Assembly: GCA_900770395.1 (NCBI GenBank)
Contig: CAAGKM010000043.1
Location: forward strand, 186,001 to 250,000
From: an uncultured Prevotella sp.
Lineage (GTDB): Bacteria; Bacteroidota; Bacteroidia; Bacteroidales; Bacteroidaceae
Direction of reading: 5' to 3'
DNA length: 64,000 bases
Part shown: positions 17,576 to 26,637 of the stretch, in pieces
How positions within the stretch are numbered: the first letter of the stretch is position 1
How the letters are laid out: each line of letters opens with the position of its first letter
Notes under the pieces: generated by a model
Told to the model about the DNA's origin: nothing
Seen by the model: only the letters and a program-made list of their open reading frames with translations
Database searches by the model: none
Program-made: the position numbers and the translations under genes

Positions 17576-17687
17576 TGTTTTGAACGTAGCATCTCCCAAC
17601 CAATTCTTAATTCCATAATTCTACATCTTGCGGAGCAAGACTAATTCGTAATTCCAAATTGACTTCGTCGAACGTTGTTTCGTAATT

Positions 17688-20093
17688 CTACTCACTCTTC
17701 AGCGCCTCCACGGGATTCTCCATTGCCGACTTTACGCAGCGCAGTGTCACGAGCGCCACCGTTATGGCGGCAACGAGCAGCAGCGCCACTGCAAACACCC
17801 ACCACGACACGGGGATGTGGTTGGCATAGCCTTCGAGCCAGCGGCTGATGACGTAGTAGCACAGCGGCACGGACAGAATGAAGCTGATTGCCACGATGAG
17901 CAGATACTGGACATTGTACATACGGATGATGTCGGCGACGCGGGTGCCATGGATTCGCCTCACTGCCACTTCACGGCGGCGGTACTGGGTGTCGAAGAGC
18001 ACGAGCCCGAACACTCCGATGAGCGCTATCGTCACGGCTATGGCGGCAAAGATGATGAGCAGCACCGACATGTTTTGCTCGTTCTCATACTGGCGGCTGA
18101 GCTGCTCGTCGAAGTGCTCCACGGGAATATCCTCGATGTCGGTGTCGGGAGCCATCTCAAGTATCATGTCGGTCACATATTTCCTTACCTCGCGCAGGTC
18201 TGCCCCGGGAGTTGTGCGGAAATACATCCTGCTTGTGAACTGTCCCCAAGTGTTGTCGCCAAAGACATAGAATGCCAACGGCTCAGAGTTGAATTTCATC
18301 GGGCGGAATTTGATGTCCTCACATATTCCCACTATATTCACAAGGGTGTCGATGCCCCAGAACTGGCCGTCGGTGGTCACCTGAAACTCGCGCTTGGCGG
18401 TCATGTTTAATATGGCGGTTCCCTTGGCGTGCTCGTCGTTTTTGTTGAAGTTGCGCCCCTCAACCACCGGGATGCCGAGCATCCTCAGGAAGTTCCACGA
18501 CACAGGGAACACCGCAAGGTGTACGTTCTTCCGCTCGCCGTTCTGATAGAGGTCGCGCCCCCAGCCCATGCGCTCGGGTGCCACGATGATGCCGCTTGCC
18601 CATGCCACGTCGGCAATGAGCGGACTGCGGCGCAGTTTCGACTCAAACGCCGTGCGGCTCTCAAAGTCGTGGCTTATCTTCTGCGGAGCGTTCACGGTCA
18701 TCAGATGGTCGCGCTTGAAACCGAGGTCGGCGTTCATCATGTAGCGGTATTGCAGATATACGAAGAGCGATGAGATGATGAGCGACAGAGCCACCGTGAA
18801 CTGAAACAGCAGCAGCGCCATGCGGAAGCTCCGGCCGCGGCGGGTGTTGCCAAACGAGCCCTTGAGCGACAGCACGGGAGGCATTGACGTGATGTACCAT
18901 GCAGGATAGAGGCTTGCCGCCACCGCCAGCACTAATGCCAGCACGGCTATGCCCGATACCACCGTTACGTTGTGGCTCAGTCTTATGTCGGCATTGAAGA
19001 AGCCGGCAGCCGAGCTCTCTGCAAGCGCGGTGGCGAGCACTGCCGCCAGCAGCAGCGCCACTGCCACGAGCACCGCCGATTCGAGTATGATGCTGCCGCG
19101 CAGGCTCCAGTTGGAATAGCCGAACACCTTGTGGATGTTGATGCCACGTATGCGGCGCGGGACTAATGCCATGTAGAAGTTCACGTAATTGAAGAACGCC
19201 ACGAAGAGTATCAGCACGAAGATGGCGCAGCAGGTGTTGAAGAACAGCTGCGATGAATGTTCGGCACCAGTCATCTGGTCGCTGTCGTGCAGATAGAAGC
19301 GGCTCATTGGCGTCAGCTCTATTTTCAGGCTCTTGATGGCTCCCATCACCTCGTCGCTGTCAGACACCTTGCCGCCGGAGTTTGCCATAGCCTTCTTCTG
19401 CGACGACTCTTTCATTATCTGCTTGGCTATGTCGAGGTTGACGGCATCGTCGGCGCTGCGCAGCTTATATACGAAGGTGTAGTTCCAGTTTGCGGTGCTG
19501 GTGAGGTTGTCCTTTATCGTCAGCTCGCTAATCACCTCGGTGCCTGCCAGGGTGCAGTTGTCGGGCATGTCGCTGAATATGCCCACAATCAGAAAACCGG
19601 TTTCCTGATTTCTGTACACCCTGTCGCCCACCTTCAGTTTCCATTTGTCGGCAAGGCTGCGGCTGATGGCGATGGTGTTGGGCTGGCTTATCTGTCTAAG
19701 GTCGCCCTCTTCCGTCGTAAAGCCCATTATCTCCGTTGCCGAGGCGCTCATCTCGCGCCCCTTCACCTTTATCTTCTTTTTGTCCGTGGCATTGTCGTCG
19801 GTGTAAAACGCATCGTTATACTCGTCGCTTTTTGCCATGCTGCACACGCCGAACGCCTCCACCGACGGCAGTTTCTCGCCGATGGCGTTGCCTATGGGCA
19901 TCGACAGTATTGCTTTCTTGGTCTTGTCGTCGCCCTGCTCCAGTACGAACACCCGTTCGCTGTCTGGAATGTTGCTGTTGTAGGTCAGGGTGTAGTATAT
20001 CTGCACGCCTATTACATATGCTGTTGCCAGCGCAATGCCCAATCCGATGATGTTGAGCAGTGTGGATATTTTGTAACGTAACAATGATTTCAT
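17688..20093 (-). CDS. MacB/FtsX-type ABC transporter permease 3
   Basis: 801 residues with the same two-block design: N-terminal helix (about 10-30), MacB-like periplasmic domain, FtsX block (about 285-405), helix near 430, second periplasmic domain and C-terminal FtsX block ending AMENPVEALKSE. It is the first of the three permease genes in transcription order. The three are clearly paralogous, yet each has a different periplasmic sequence, suggesting different partners or substrates. Confidence 0.9.
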   Translation of the reverse strand: MKSLLRYKISTLLNIIGLGIALATAYVIGVQIYYTLTYNSNIPDSERVFVLEQGDDKTKKAILSMPIGNAIGEKLPSVEAFGVCSMAKSDEYNDAFYTDDNATDKKKIKVKGREMSASATEIMGFTTEEGDLRQISQPNTIAISRSLADKWKLKVGDRVYRNQETGFLIVGIFSDMPDNCTLAGTEVISELTIKDNLTSTANWNYTFVYKLRSADDAVNLDIAKQIMKESSQKKAMANSGGKVSDSDEVMGAIKSLKIELTPMSRFYLHDSDQMTGAEHSSQLFFNTCCAIFVLILFVAFFNYVNFYMALVPRRIRGINIHKVFGYSNWSLRGSIILESAVLVAVALLLAAVLATALAESSAAGFFNADIRLSHNVTVVSGIAVLALVLAVAASLYPAWYITSMPPVLSLKGSFGNTRRGRSFRMALLLFQFTVALSLIISSLFVYLQYRYMMNADLGFKRDHLMTVNAPQKISHDFESRTAFESKLRRSPLIADVAWASGIIVAPERMGWGRDLYQNGERKNVHLAVFPVSWNFLRMLGIPVVEGRNFNKNDEHAKGTAILNMTAKREFQVTTDGQFWGIDTLVNIVGICEDIKFRPMKFNSEPLAFYVFGDNTWGQFTSRMYFRTTPGADLREVRKYVTDMILEMAPDTDIEDIPVEHFDEQLSRQYENEQNMSVLLIIFAAIAVTIALIGVFGLVLFDTQYRRREVAVRRIHGTRVADIIRMYNVQYLLIVAISFILSVPLCYYVISRWLEGYANHIPVSWWVFAVALLLVAAITVALVTLRCVKSAMENPVEALKSE

Positions 20094-20230
20094 TTTATGT
20101 TTTTTTTATAATACCATAATTCTGTCTAAATTTATAACAGTTCATTGCATTTTATATAAGTATTTACTTTAAAAGCGGACTCATTCTTTTATTCAATTAC
20201 AAAACTGCGGGGATAGAAGTCGCTATAGAG

Positions 20231-20728
20231 TTACTCTACGGGTATCATCACTCCGCACTTATATTCGGGAGAATTGAAGTCACCCATCGTGTACCATTCC
20301 ACGTTCACCGCCATCACTGCTTTGTATTCAGGATGCTGCGGCAACCATTCATTATATACATAGGTGTAGTTGTTGTGAAAAGCAGCCATACCGCCCTCAA
20401 AATGAAATTTCAGCCATTTCTTGTATTCCACCTTACGCACTTCCATTCCATCAGGCACGTTGCCGCCATTATAGCTTCCGCTGATGAAATAGTCGAAAGT
20501 ACCGGCAGCCAAATCGCAGTCGCACAGGGCATATTCACCGATGTTGTTTTCTGCCACCGCCGCCTGCTTGTCGTTGAGCGGTTTGCCCGCCTGCATCATC
20601 GGAATGCACAGTTGTTCGCTAAACTCTTTCCAGAATGCGGGACATTCTTCCGGTCCTTTCTTCATCTCAATCTTCTTTATTATGCCTATCAGTTCAAGGC
20701 CTTCGTTCTCAATAAATTCAAATTTCAT
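20231..20728 (-). CDS. GyrI-like effector-binding domain protein
   Basis: 165 residues that look like a stand-alone GyrI-like/AraC effector-binding (SHS2-type) domain: an N-terminal strand (GLELIGIIKKIEM), a central YALCDCDL/FDYFISGSY pair and a C-terminal strand ending CGVMIPVE. There is no DNA-binding domain. Such proteins bind small hydrophobic compounds or modulate gyrase; placed between an efflux adaptor and its permeases, it may bind an exported compound, but this is inference. It has the same direction as its neighbours, with more than 90-base gaps on both sides. Confidence 0.65.
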   Translation of the reverse strand: MKFEFIENEGLELIGIIKKIEMKKGPEECPAFWKEFSEQLCIPMMQAGKPLNDKQAAVAENNIGEYALCDCDLAAGTFDYFISGSYNGGNVPDGMEVRKVEYKKWLKFHFEGGMAAFHNNYTYVYNEWLPQHPEYKAVMAVNVEWYTMGDFNSPEYKCGVMIPVE

Positions 20729-20827
20729 ATCCTTTTTTGTTTTTATAATTCGGGGATAAAAGTACTGCTTTTTATTTAGGAATGGCAGGATGTGTAGGAG
20801 TATTAACTCCTCACTCCATACTCCTCA

Positions 20828-22081
20828 CTAATCACTGATTAATATTTTCTCTGCGTCGCCAAAGTTGTCGTAGCTGCTGGTTATCACGCGCTCGCCGGCT
20901 TTAAGTCCCTCCAGCACCTCGTAGTACTGCGGGTTCTGCCTGCCAATCTTTATCTGGCGTTTCACAGCCTCCTTGCCGTTGGCTGCAAGCACGTAGATCC
21001 ATTTGCCGCCCGTGGTCTGATAGAACGAGCCTCTCGGTATGAGTATCGCCTTGGTGGGCTCGCCCAGCTGCAGGTTGATGTAGTAGGTCTGTCCCACGCG
21101 GATTTTGTCGGGACGTGTGCCGCTGAACACGAGGTCGGTGCGGAACTGCCCGTTCTTCACCTCAGGATATACCTTCGACACGTGCACGGCATACTGTGAG
21201 TTTTGGCGCTCAAACTTTCCGTCCAGACCTATCGCCACACGGTCGATGTAGTGCTCGTCGATGTTCACGATTATCTTGTAGTCGTTGAGCACGTTTATCT
21301 GTCCCACCATCTGTCCCGAGGCAACGTTCTGTCCAATCTCGGCGTTCAGGTTGCCGAGCTGTCCGCTGTGCGATGCCCTTATGTTCAGGTTGTCGGCACG
21401 CTGGCGCACTAATGTCAGGTTCTGCATCATGTTCGACAGGCTCTCGCGCATCATCTTAACCTGCACTGAGCGGTAGAGCGAGTCCTGGCGTATGCGGTCG
21501 CGGAGCAGGCGCAGCTTCTGGTCTGCCAGCTCAAAGTCCTCCTTGGCTTTCAGATATTCCTCGCGCGATGTCAGCTTCTCGCTGTACAATGATTTCTGCT
21601 GGTCGTAGAGGCGGCGCATGCGGTTGCGCTCGGTCTGTGTGGAGAGCACATCCTGGCGCAGGCTGAGCCGTTCTTTCTCCATGGCAATCTCTGTGTCGCG
21701 CAGCATGTTCTGCTTTTCGGCAAGCTGTGCCTCCGAGTCAAGAATCTGCTGCTGCAGGTTGGGGTTGCGCAGCGTAAGGATAATGTCGCCCACGTTAACC
21801 ATCGAGCCTTCGGCTATGAGCTTCTGCTCCACGATGCCGGTCTCCAGTGCCGACACCTGCACCACCACGCCAGCCTCCACCTGTCCGCTCAGGCGTATGT
21901 AGTCGTTAAAGTCGTCGTGTTTCACGTCGCTCACGGTCAGCGAGTTGCCGTCGATGCGGTAAGTCTTTACGCCTGTACCTGCAAATGCCCATACAATGAG
22001 TGTAACGAGCAATGCCGCCGGCACTCCAATCTTTGCGTATTTCTTCAACCGCGGATTTTTCTGCTTTATTTCTCTGTCCAT
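20828..22081 (-). CDS. HlyD/RND-type periplasmic adaptor
   Basis: 417 residues: a short cytoplasmic segment, one membrane helix (about 19-36), a lipoyl-like half (GIVEQKLIAEGSMVNVGDII), a long coiled-coil hairpin (about 110-225), the second lipoyl half (about 235-265) and beta-barrel and membrane-proximal domains ending near residue 410. This is the MacA/HlyD fold that links an inner-membrane ABC permease to a TolC-type channel. It lies downstream of the TolC-type gene and upstream of the permeases on the same strand, completing a tripartite exporter. Confidence 0.92.
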   Translation of the reverse strand: MDREIKQKNPRLKKYAKIGVPAALLVTLIVWAFAGTGVKTYRIDGNSLTVSDVKHDDFNDYIRLSGQVEAGVVVQVSALETGIVEQKLIAEGSMVNVGDIILTLRNPNLQQQILDSEAQLAEKQNMLRDTEIAMEKERLSLRQDVLSTQTERNRMRRLYDQQKSLYSEKLTSREEYLKAKEDFELADQKLRLLRDRIRQDSLYRSVQVKMMRESLSNMMQNLTLVRQRADNLNIRASHSGQLGNLNAEIGQNVASGQMVGQINVLNDYKIIVNIDEHYIDRVAIGLDGKFERQNSQYAVHVSKVYPEVKNGQFRTDLVFSGTRPDKIRVGQTYYINLQLGEPTKAILIPRGSFYQTTGGKWIYVLAANGKEAVKRQIKIGRQNPQYYEVLEGLKAGERVITSSYDNFGDAEKILISD

Positions 22082-22261
22082 ATCTATGTTTTTTTTGTTT
22101 CTGTTATTAATGACGATGTTAAGGCATTATTGGCCTCCTTGTTGTTGAGGAGTTAAGCCTGATGCCTTTATTTGAGATTTTACCTAATTGTCTCCACCAA
22201 TTCACGCTTGAATTTAAGGCGTATGCGGCAACGGCTCAACTCCTAATCAACAGTATTCTGT

Positions 22262-23707
22262 TTAATTCCTAATCAGCGGCATTCCCTGATAATATTCATA
22301 AATAATCTTATTGATGATAGTCTGTATGCGCTTTCCCACAAGGGTTGCGTGTGCTGTAGCCAGCTTAGAGTTGCTTGTGTACAGGTCGAGCGCCGACACT
22401 CCGCCCAGCTCATACTTCCGCTGCATGGCTCGGTTCGACTGCTTTTCCGCCTCCACGCGTGCCTCGGCTGCGTGCCATTCACTTTCTGCGGCATTCACGT
22501 CGAGCAGTGCCTCGTTCATCTCTCGCTCTATCTCGTAGCGCGTCTTGTCAAGCTCCACCTGCTGCTGGCGGTAGTTCAGCTTGGCGCGCTTCAGACGGTT
22601 TACGTTTGCCAGTCCGTCGAACAGCGGCAGCGACAGCGAGAACCCCACATACTGTCCCATGTTGTTGTGCCACTGCGTGGAAAAGCTCGGCGCCTTATAG
22701 TCGCTGTCCAACACCTTATAGTAAGATGTGGAGATACCGCCGTTGAGAGAAATCCTCGGCATGAAGTTGCCGCGGACGGCACGGAGCTGGTAGCGGCTGC
22801 GGCGCAGCTCATACTCCGCCTGCATTATGCGGGGGTGGAGTTTAAATGAAGAATGAAGACTGCGAAGCTGATGAGCTTGCGAACTAATGAAGAATGAAGA
22901 ATCTTTCGTTGGCGTAGAATTGCCTGCGGATACATCTATGGCACAAATTGATTCTTCACTCTTCACTCTTACCTCTTCACTCAAAAAAGATTCTTCATTC
23001 TTCATTGACTTCGTCGATTGTTCAATTCTTAATTCCTCATTTACCGGCATTCCCATCTGTGCCTTCAGCTCTATCATTGCCTTGCGGCGCAGGTTTTGCT
23101 GGTTCAGCAGCTCATACTCGTCGCTTGCCACCATAGCCTTCATCTCGTCCACGTCGGCTCCTGACTTTGTGCCGAGCTGTTCCTGACGCTCGGTCACTGC
23201 CAGATTGTGGCGGTCGCTTGCAAGCTGGCTCTCCATCTGTTCCACAAGAGCCGAATAATACATTATATTATAATAAGCCTTGATTATGGCGAGTGAAATC
23301 TGGTCGGCTTCGTTTTCGGCAGACTTTCCCTGTATCAGCTCCGCCATCCGCGCGGCACGGTAGTTGTTCAGCGACACCAGTCCGTCGAACAGCGGCAGCT
23401 GCATCGACAGCGAGTAGCCGTTGTTAAAGGTTTTCTTAGTGTCGTAGGTGTTGGTTTCGGGGTCTACGCCGCGTCCGAAGCTCAGGTCGCCGCCCGTTGA
23501 GAATCCTATACTTGGCAGCATCGATGCCGCCTGTATGCGCTTGTCCATTTTCGTCTGTTCCACCGTCAGACGGTTGGAACGGTTGGCAAAGGCGTGGTCA
23601 CGGGCATAGACGAGACAGTCGTTGAGCGACATCTCCCTGTCCTGTGCCCATAGCCCCATCGCCGATGGCAGAAAAACTAAACTTAATATAAACCGTAACT
23701 TTTGCAT
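22262..23707 (-). CDS. TolC-family outer-membrane efflux protein with in-frame repeat insertion
   Basis: 481 residues from the ATG at 23707 (MQKLRFIL, giving a clean signal peptide ending GLWAQ); a start seven codons earlier is possible. It has two homologous TolC halves: about 25-220, with SLNDCLVYARDHA and SLAIIKAYYNIMYY, and about 290-480, with HPRIMQAEYELRRSRY. Between them, at about 221-288, is a Ser/Glu-rich stretch (KSMKNEESF, VKSEES, TKDSSFF) encoded by a GAAGAATGAAGAAT-type repeat also found at 25106-25200. The insertion keeps the frame and lies in the connector between halves, so the protein may still fold. It is the first gene of the exporter group. Confidence 0.9.
   Translation of the reverse strand: MQKLRFILSLVFLPSAMGLWAQDREMSLNDCLVYARDHAFANRSNRLTVEQTKMDKRIQAASMLPSIGFSTGGDLSFGRGVDPETNTYDTKKTFNNGYSLSMQLPLFDGLVSLNNYRAARMAELIQGKSAENEADQISLAIIKAYYNIMYYSALVEQMESQLASDRHNLAVTERQEQLGTKSGADVDEMKAMVASDEYELLNQQNLRRKAMIELKAQMGMPVNEELRIEQSTKSMKNEESFLSEEVRVKSEESICAIDVSAGNSTPTKDSSFFISSQAHQLRSLHSSFKLHPRIMQAEYELRRSRYQLRAVRGNFMPRISLNGGISTSYYKVLDSDYKAPSFSTQWHNNMGQYVGFSLSLPLFDGLANVNRLKRAKLNYRQQQVELDKTRYEIEREMNEALLDVNAAESEWHAAEARVEAEKQSNRAMQRKYELGGVSALDLYTSNSKLATAHATLVGKRIQTIINKIIYEYYQGMPLIRN
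22842..23045. repeat. GAAGAATGAAGAAT-type repeat inside the TolC-type gene
   Basis: On the plus strand, ATGAAGAATGAAGA units (about 22846 and 22887) face GATTCTTCATTCTTCA (about 22989-23004), with further CTTCACTCTTCAC copies between. It shares words such as AAAAAAGATTCTTCATTCTT with 25106-25200. It is translated in frame as part of the TolC-type protein. Confidence 0.75.
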
Positions 23708-23870
23708 ATCATCTTTTTTTGATTGCAAAAGTACTCATTCGCCGCCGTCAAACAATGCTTTTTATCCTAAATCGTATCTTTTCGAGGTAAAAACGTCTAA
23801 ATTTTAGACAGTGCGGGGTTCTTTTTTATAACTTTTATCCGATTTTGAAAGTGTTCTCAAAAAAAATGTG

Positions 23871-23878
23871 TACATTTG
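23871..23878 (+). promoter_or_regulatory. -7 box of the ORF6N gene
   Basis: TACATTTG fits TAnnTTTG; a TTTG at 23844-23847 may be the -33 element, although the 23-base spacing is long. Its position inside the longer open frame argues that translation begins at 23902. Confidence 0.5.
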
Positions 23879-23901
23879 CATTCGTAAACAATAATTTTAT
23901 T

Positions 23902-24498
23902 ATGGCTGACAAGGATTTAAATCACACAACAGCATTAAATGCTCAGCTTCTGTCAGATGTCCATGACAGAATTGTAGTTATTAGAGATACACCTGTCATA
24001 ACAGACGCTGATGTGGCATATCTTTATGATGTTGAGACAAAGAGGGTAAATGAGGCTGTACGCAACAATCCAGACAAATTCCCTGATGACTATATGTTTG
24101 TGTTGTCATCTGAAGAGTTGGCAGATTTGCGGTCGAAAATTTCGACCACAAAAGTTTCTTTAAAAAGTAGGACTCTTCCAAAAGTATTTACTGAAAAGGG
24201 ACTTTATATGCTTGCCACAATACTTAAAAGCAAGAGAGCGTTGAATGTTACGTTTGCCATCATTGAGACGTTTACAAAAGTAAGAAATCTGAAACGTGAA
24301 CTGGTGGAGTTGCATAAAGAAACCATTCCGGAAAGACAAGCATCTAAGATGCAGCATTTTGGTAAAGCCCTATCGGATATCGTAATGCCGGATTTGGAAA
24401 TTTCTGAAACAGAGTCTACTTTGGAATTGAATTTCATTATCGGGAAAATAAAGCATACCGTAAAACGAATAAAAAAATCAAATTCTCAAGATGATTGA
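23902..24498 (+). CDS. ORF6N-domain protein
   Basis: 198 residues from the ATG at 23902 (MADKDLNHTT); an upstream in-frame ATG at 23845 is rejected because the promoter lies between them. The N-terminal half (about 15-110) is an ORF6N domain: VIRDTPVITDADVAYLYDVE, VNEAVRNNPDKFPDDYMF and VFTEKGLYMLATILKSKRA. This DNA-binding-like domain is shared by phage antirepressors and chromosomal proteins of Bacteroidota. The C-terminal half is helical and charged. The function of chromosomal copies is unknown. It is followed 36 bases later by the response regulator but probably unrelated to it. Confidence 0.88.
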   Translation: MADKDLNHTTALNAQLLSDVHDRIVVIRDTPVITDADVAYLYDVETKRVNEAVRNNPDKFPDDYMFVLSSEELADLRSKISTTKVSLKSRTLPKVFTEKGLYMLATILKSKRALNVTFAIIETFTKVRNLKRELVELHKETIPERQASKMQHFGKALSDIVMPDLEISETESTLELNFIIGKIKHTVKRIKKSNSQDD

Positions 24499-24534
24499 TT
24501 CAGAGAATCAGGTGTGACTCCAAATGTATTTATT

Positions 24535-25125
24535 ATGAAACTATTGATTATTGACGACAACGAGGCGGTGCTCCGCTCATTGAAGCTGGTGTTTACCGGC
24601 GTGTTCGACCGTGTGGTGACTGTCAGCAATCCGCAGCTGCTGCCTGCGTTGCTCAGTGCCGGCGATGTGGACGCGGTGCTGCTCGACATGAACTTCGACG
24701 CCCGCAAGCTCGACGGCAGCGAAGGGCTGTTTTGGCTTGAAAGGATAAAAGAGCGCGATGATGCCCCGGCGGTGGTGTTGATAACGGCATTCGGCGACGT
24801 GCCGCTTGCCGTTGAGGCTATGAAGCGCGGAGCCGAGGACTTTGTGACCAAGCCGTGGGACAACGAGGAGCTGATAGCCAAGCTGCACAAGGCAATGGCA
24901 AGGCGCAGGGAGCGGATGGCAGACCAGGCAGCCGTGGCAGAGGCACATATAAATAATGTACGCGCGAAAGAACATAGCAACATGACGCTGGAGGAGCTGA
25001 AGACCGACCACATAAACCACGTGGTGAAGGAGTGCGGCGGAAACCTCACACTTGCCGCCGCGCGGCTTGGCATAAACCGCCAGACACTCTATAACCAGAT
25101 GAAGAAAATGAAGAATGAAGAGTGA
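24535..25125 (+). CDS. Response regulator with Fis-type DNA-binding domain (no AAA+ domain)
   Basis: 196 residues from the ATG at 24535 (MKLLIIDDN). The receiver domain (about 1-120) has the acidic pair Asp7/Asp8, phospho-acceptor Asp51 (VLLDMN), LITAFGD and TKPW. A short linker leads to a Fis-type helix-turn-helix (about 150-190: GGNLTLAAARLGINRQTLY). The sigma-54 AAA+ module of NtrC relatives is absent, as in the PrrA/RegA type. The last residues (MKNEE) are encoded by the GAAGAATGAAGA repeat that begins there. It is followed by its kinase at 25205 and probably controls the divergently transcribed exporter genes. Confidence 0.92.
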   Translation: MKLLIIDDNEAVLRSLKLVFTGVFDRVVTVSNPQLLPALLSAGDVDAVLLDMNFDARKLDGSEGLFWLERIKERDDAPAVVLITAFGDVPLAVEAMKRGAEDFVTKPWDNEELIAKLHKAMARRRERMADQAAVAEAHINNVRAKEHSNMTLEELKTDHINHVVKECGGNLTLAAARLGINRQTLYNQMKKMKNEE

Positions 25126-25200
25126 AGAATGGGCTTGCGCCGAACTTCGTTTTCTCACTCTTCACTTAAAAAAGATTCTTCATTCTTCACTCTTCATTTA
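25106..25200. repeat. GAAGAATGAAGAAT-type palindromic repeat
   Basis: ATGAAGAATGAAGAGTGAAGAAT at the left pairs with GATTCTTCATTCTTCACTCTTCAT at the right. It overlaps the last codons and stop of the response regulator and ends just before the kinase start. It is the same family as the insertion in the TolC-type gene. Confidence 0.75.
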
Positions 25201-25204
25201 AACT

Positions 25205-26188
25205 ATGCGCCACTTCAGACTTAACATAATTATCACCGTCCTTGTGATTATAGCCGCGTCGGCAGCCTTCGGGATGCTGCTTGCCGCCGGAGGACACGCC
25301 GTACCCAAGATTCTGCTGGCGGCAGTCATTGCCGCGATGTTAGTAAGGCTGATGCAGATGGTGTGGAGGCTCATTCACCAGATGTCGTTCTTTGTCCGCG
25401 CCCTCAGCAACAGCGACTTTATGATACGCTTTCCGAAAAGCGACGACCGCGAGCTGTGCGAGATGTTCAGCACTATGAACGACATAATAGCGCTTTACCG
25501 CGACAACCAGACGGAGATAGAGACTAAGCGGTTTTACTACGACCGAATACTGAAAATCATGAGCCACGAGCTGCGCAACAGCATCACGCCGATCGTGTCG
25601 CTGAGCGATGACATGCTCAAACGCCCGAACGTGTATCAGGGAGAGACGCTCCGCGAGGGAATAGAGGTGATAAACGACCGCTGTGTGAGCATTAAGCGTT
25701 TCCTCGACTCGTATTACGAGATGACGCACCTGCCGCAGCCGCAGATGAGCACCATCGACGTGGGGCAGATGCTGGCGCACATCAGGCAACTGTTCACGCA
25801 GGAACTTCAGAAGCCCGAGTGGCTGGGCGCAGAGCTAAGGTTCAGCTATGGCGACGGCATGACCATCGACGGCGACGAGGCTCTGCTGAGTCAGGTGCTG
25901 ATAAACTTGATAACGAATGCCCTGCAAGCCACCGCTGATACCGTACAACCAGTGATTGAAGTCGTAGCTTCAACGCCCAACGGCAAACCGTGTGTCACCG
26001 TAACCGACAACGGCACGGGAATACTGGAAGATATTATCGCCGACATATTCCAGCCGTTCTATACTACCCGCGAGAGCGGCACGGGAGTGGGGCTGTGCAT
26101 CAGCCGCCAGATTATGAGGTTGCATGGAGGCGATCTTACCGTGAGTAGTAAGCCAGGCAAGGGAGCGCAGTTCTCAATGACATTTTAA
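25205..26188 (+). CDS. Sensor histidine kinase
   Basis: 327 residues: two membrane helices (about 7-28 and 34-52) with almost no periplasmic loop, a short HAMP-like linker, a dimerisation/phospho-acceptor helix with MSHELRNSITPI (His121) and a HATPase domain with N-box NLITNALQA, G1 VTDNGTGI and G2 GVGLCISRQI. All catalytic boxes are intact. The tiny periplasmic part suggests it senses something in or near the membrane. It pairs with the response regulator immediately upstream; regulation of the neighbouring exporter is inferred from position. Confidence 0.93.
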   Translation: MRHFRLNIIITVLVIIAASAAFGMLLAAGGHAVPKILLAAVIAAMLVRLMQMVWRLIHQMSFFVRALSNSDFMIRFPKSDDRELCEMFSTMNDIIALYRDNQTEIETKRFYYDRILKIMSHELRNSITPIVSLSDDMLKRPNVYQGETLREGIEVINDRCVSIKRFLDSYYEMTHLPQPQMSTIDVGQMLAHIRQLFTQELQKPEWLGAELRFSYGDGMTIDGDEALLSQVLINLITNALQATADTVQPVIEVVASTPNGKPCVTVTDNGTGILEDIIADIFQPFYTTRESGTGVGLCISRQIMRLHGGDLTVSSKPGKGAQFSMTF

Positions 26189-26637
26189 TGCCGAATTTCT
26201 TTACAGCCAGATTAATAATCCGTAAATGTGATTTTTGTAAGTGCTCTTTCCACTTAAGAAGTGTAATATCTCCGCGCAAATATTGTTGCAACACCGTACA
26301 GATATTGTTCCAATGCCTCACTAAAATCTCTATACCAAAGTTTTGTACGTCCGTACCAAAGTTTTGTACGTCCGTACCAAAGTTTTGTATGTCTGTACCA
26401 AAGTTCTGTACGGCCGTACAAAACTTTGGTATAGAAATATCTATTATGTAAAAGTACATTTTTTCCTCGCCTTTCCCAATTTTTATCTTAGGAATTTTGA
26501 GATTTTTTCCGAAGTGTCTCCATTTCTTTATTTAGTAATTCACCTTTCTTCCATCATCACAAGTAAAACGAGGTGTAATTGTGGATATCCAGTGGAAAAG
26601 GCAATAATCTGCTGCCTTTCCCGTTTCTTAATTATGT
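26189..26637. other. Intergenic stretch with a tandem repeat
   Basis: No gene is seen. The central part (26329-26435) is a 21-base tandem array with an inverted end copy; the rest is AT-rich and holds the upstream region of the HxlR gene. Confidence 0.6.
26329..26435. repeat. 21-base tandem array closed by an inverted copy
   Basis: TACCAAAGTTTTGTACGTCCG units start at 26333, 26354, 26375 and 26396 (exact 21-base period, the later ones slightly diverged). An inverted copy at 26415-26435 is perfectly complementary to 26329-26349, so the array could fold into alternative hairpins. There are no spacers, so it is not CRISPR. Confidence 0.9.

Noticed and set aside
17502..17603. Longer start for permease 2
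   Set aside because: The extension is encoded by a GTAGGAGTT minisatellite and would bury the membrane anchor behind a low-complexity stretch.
23845..23901. Longer start for the ORF6N protein
   Set aside because: A TACATTTG promoter box lies inside the extension, so the downstream ATG at 23902 fits better.
26329..26435. Second CRISPR array
   Set aside because: Units are directly adjacent with an exact 21-base period and no spacers.
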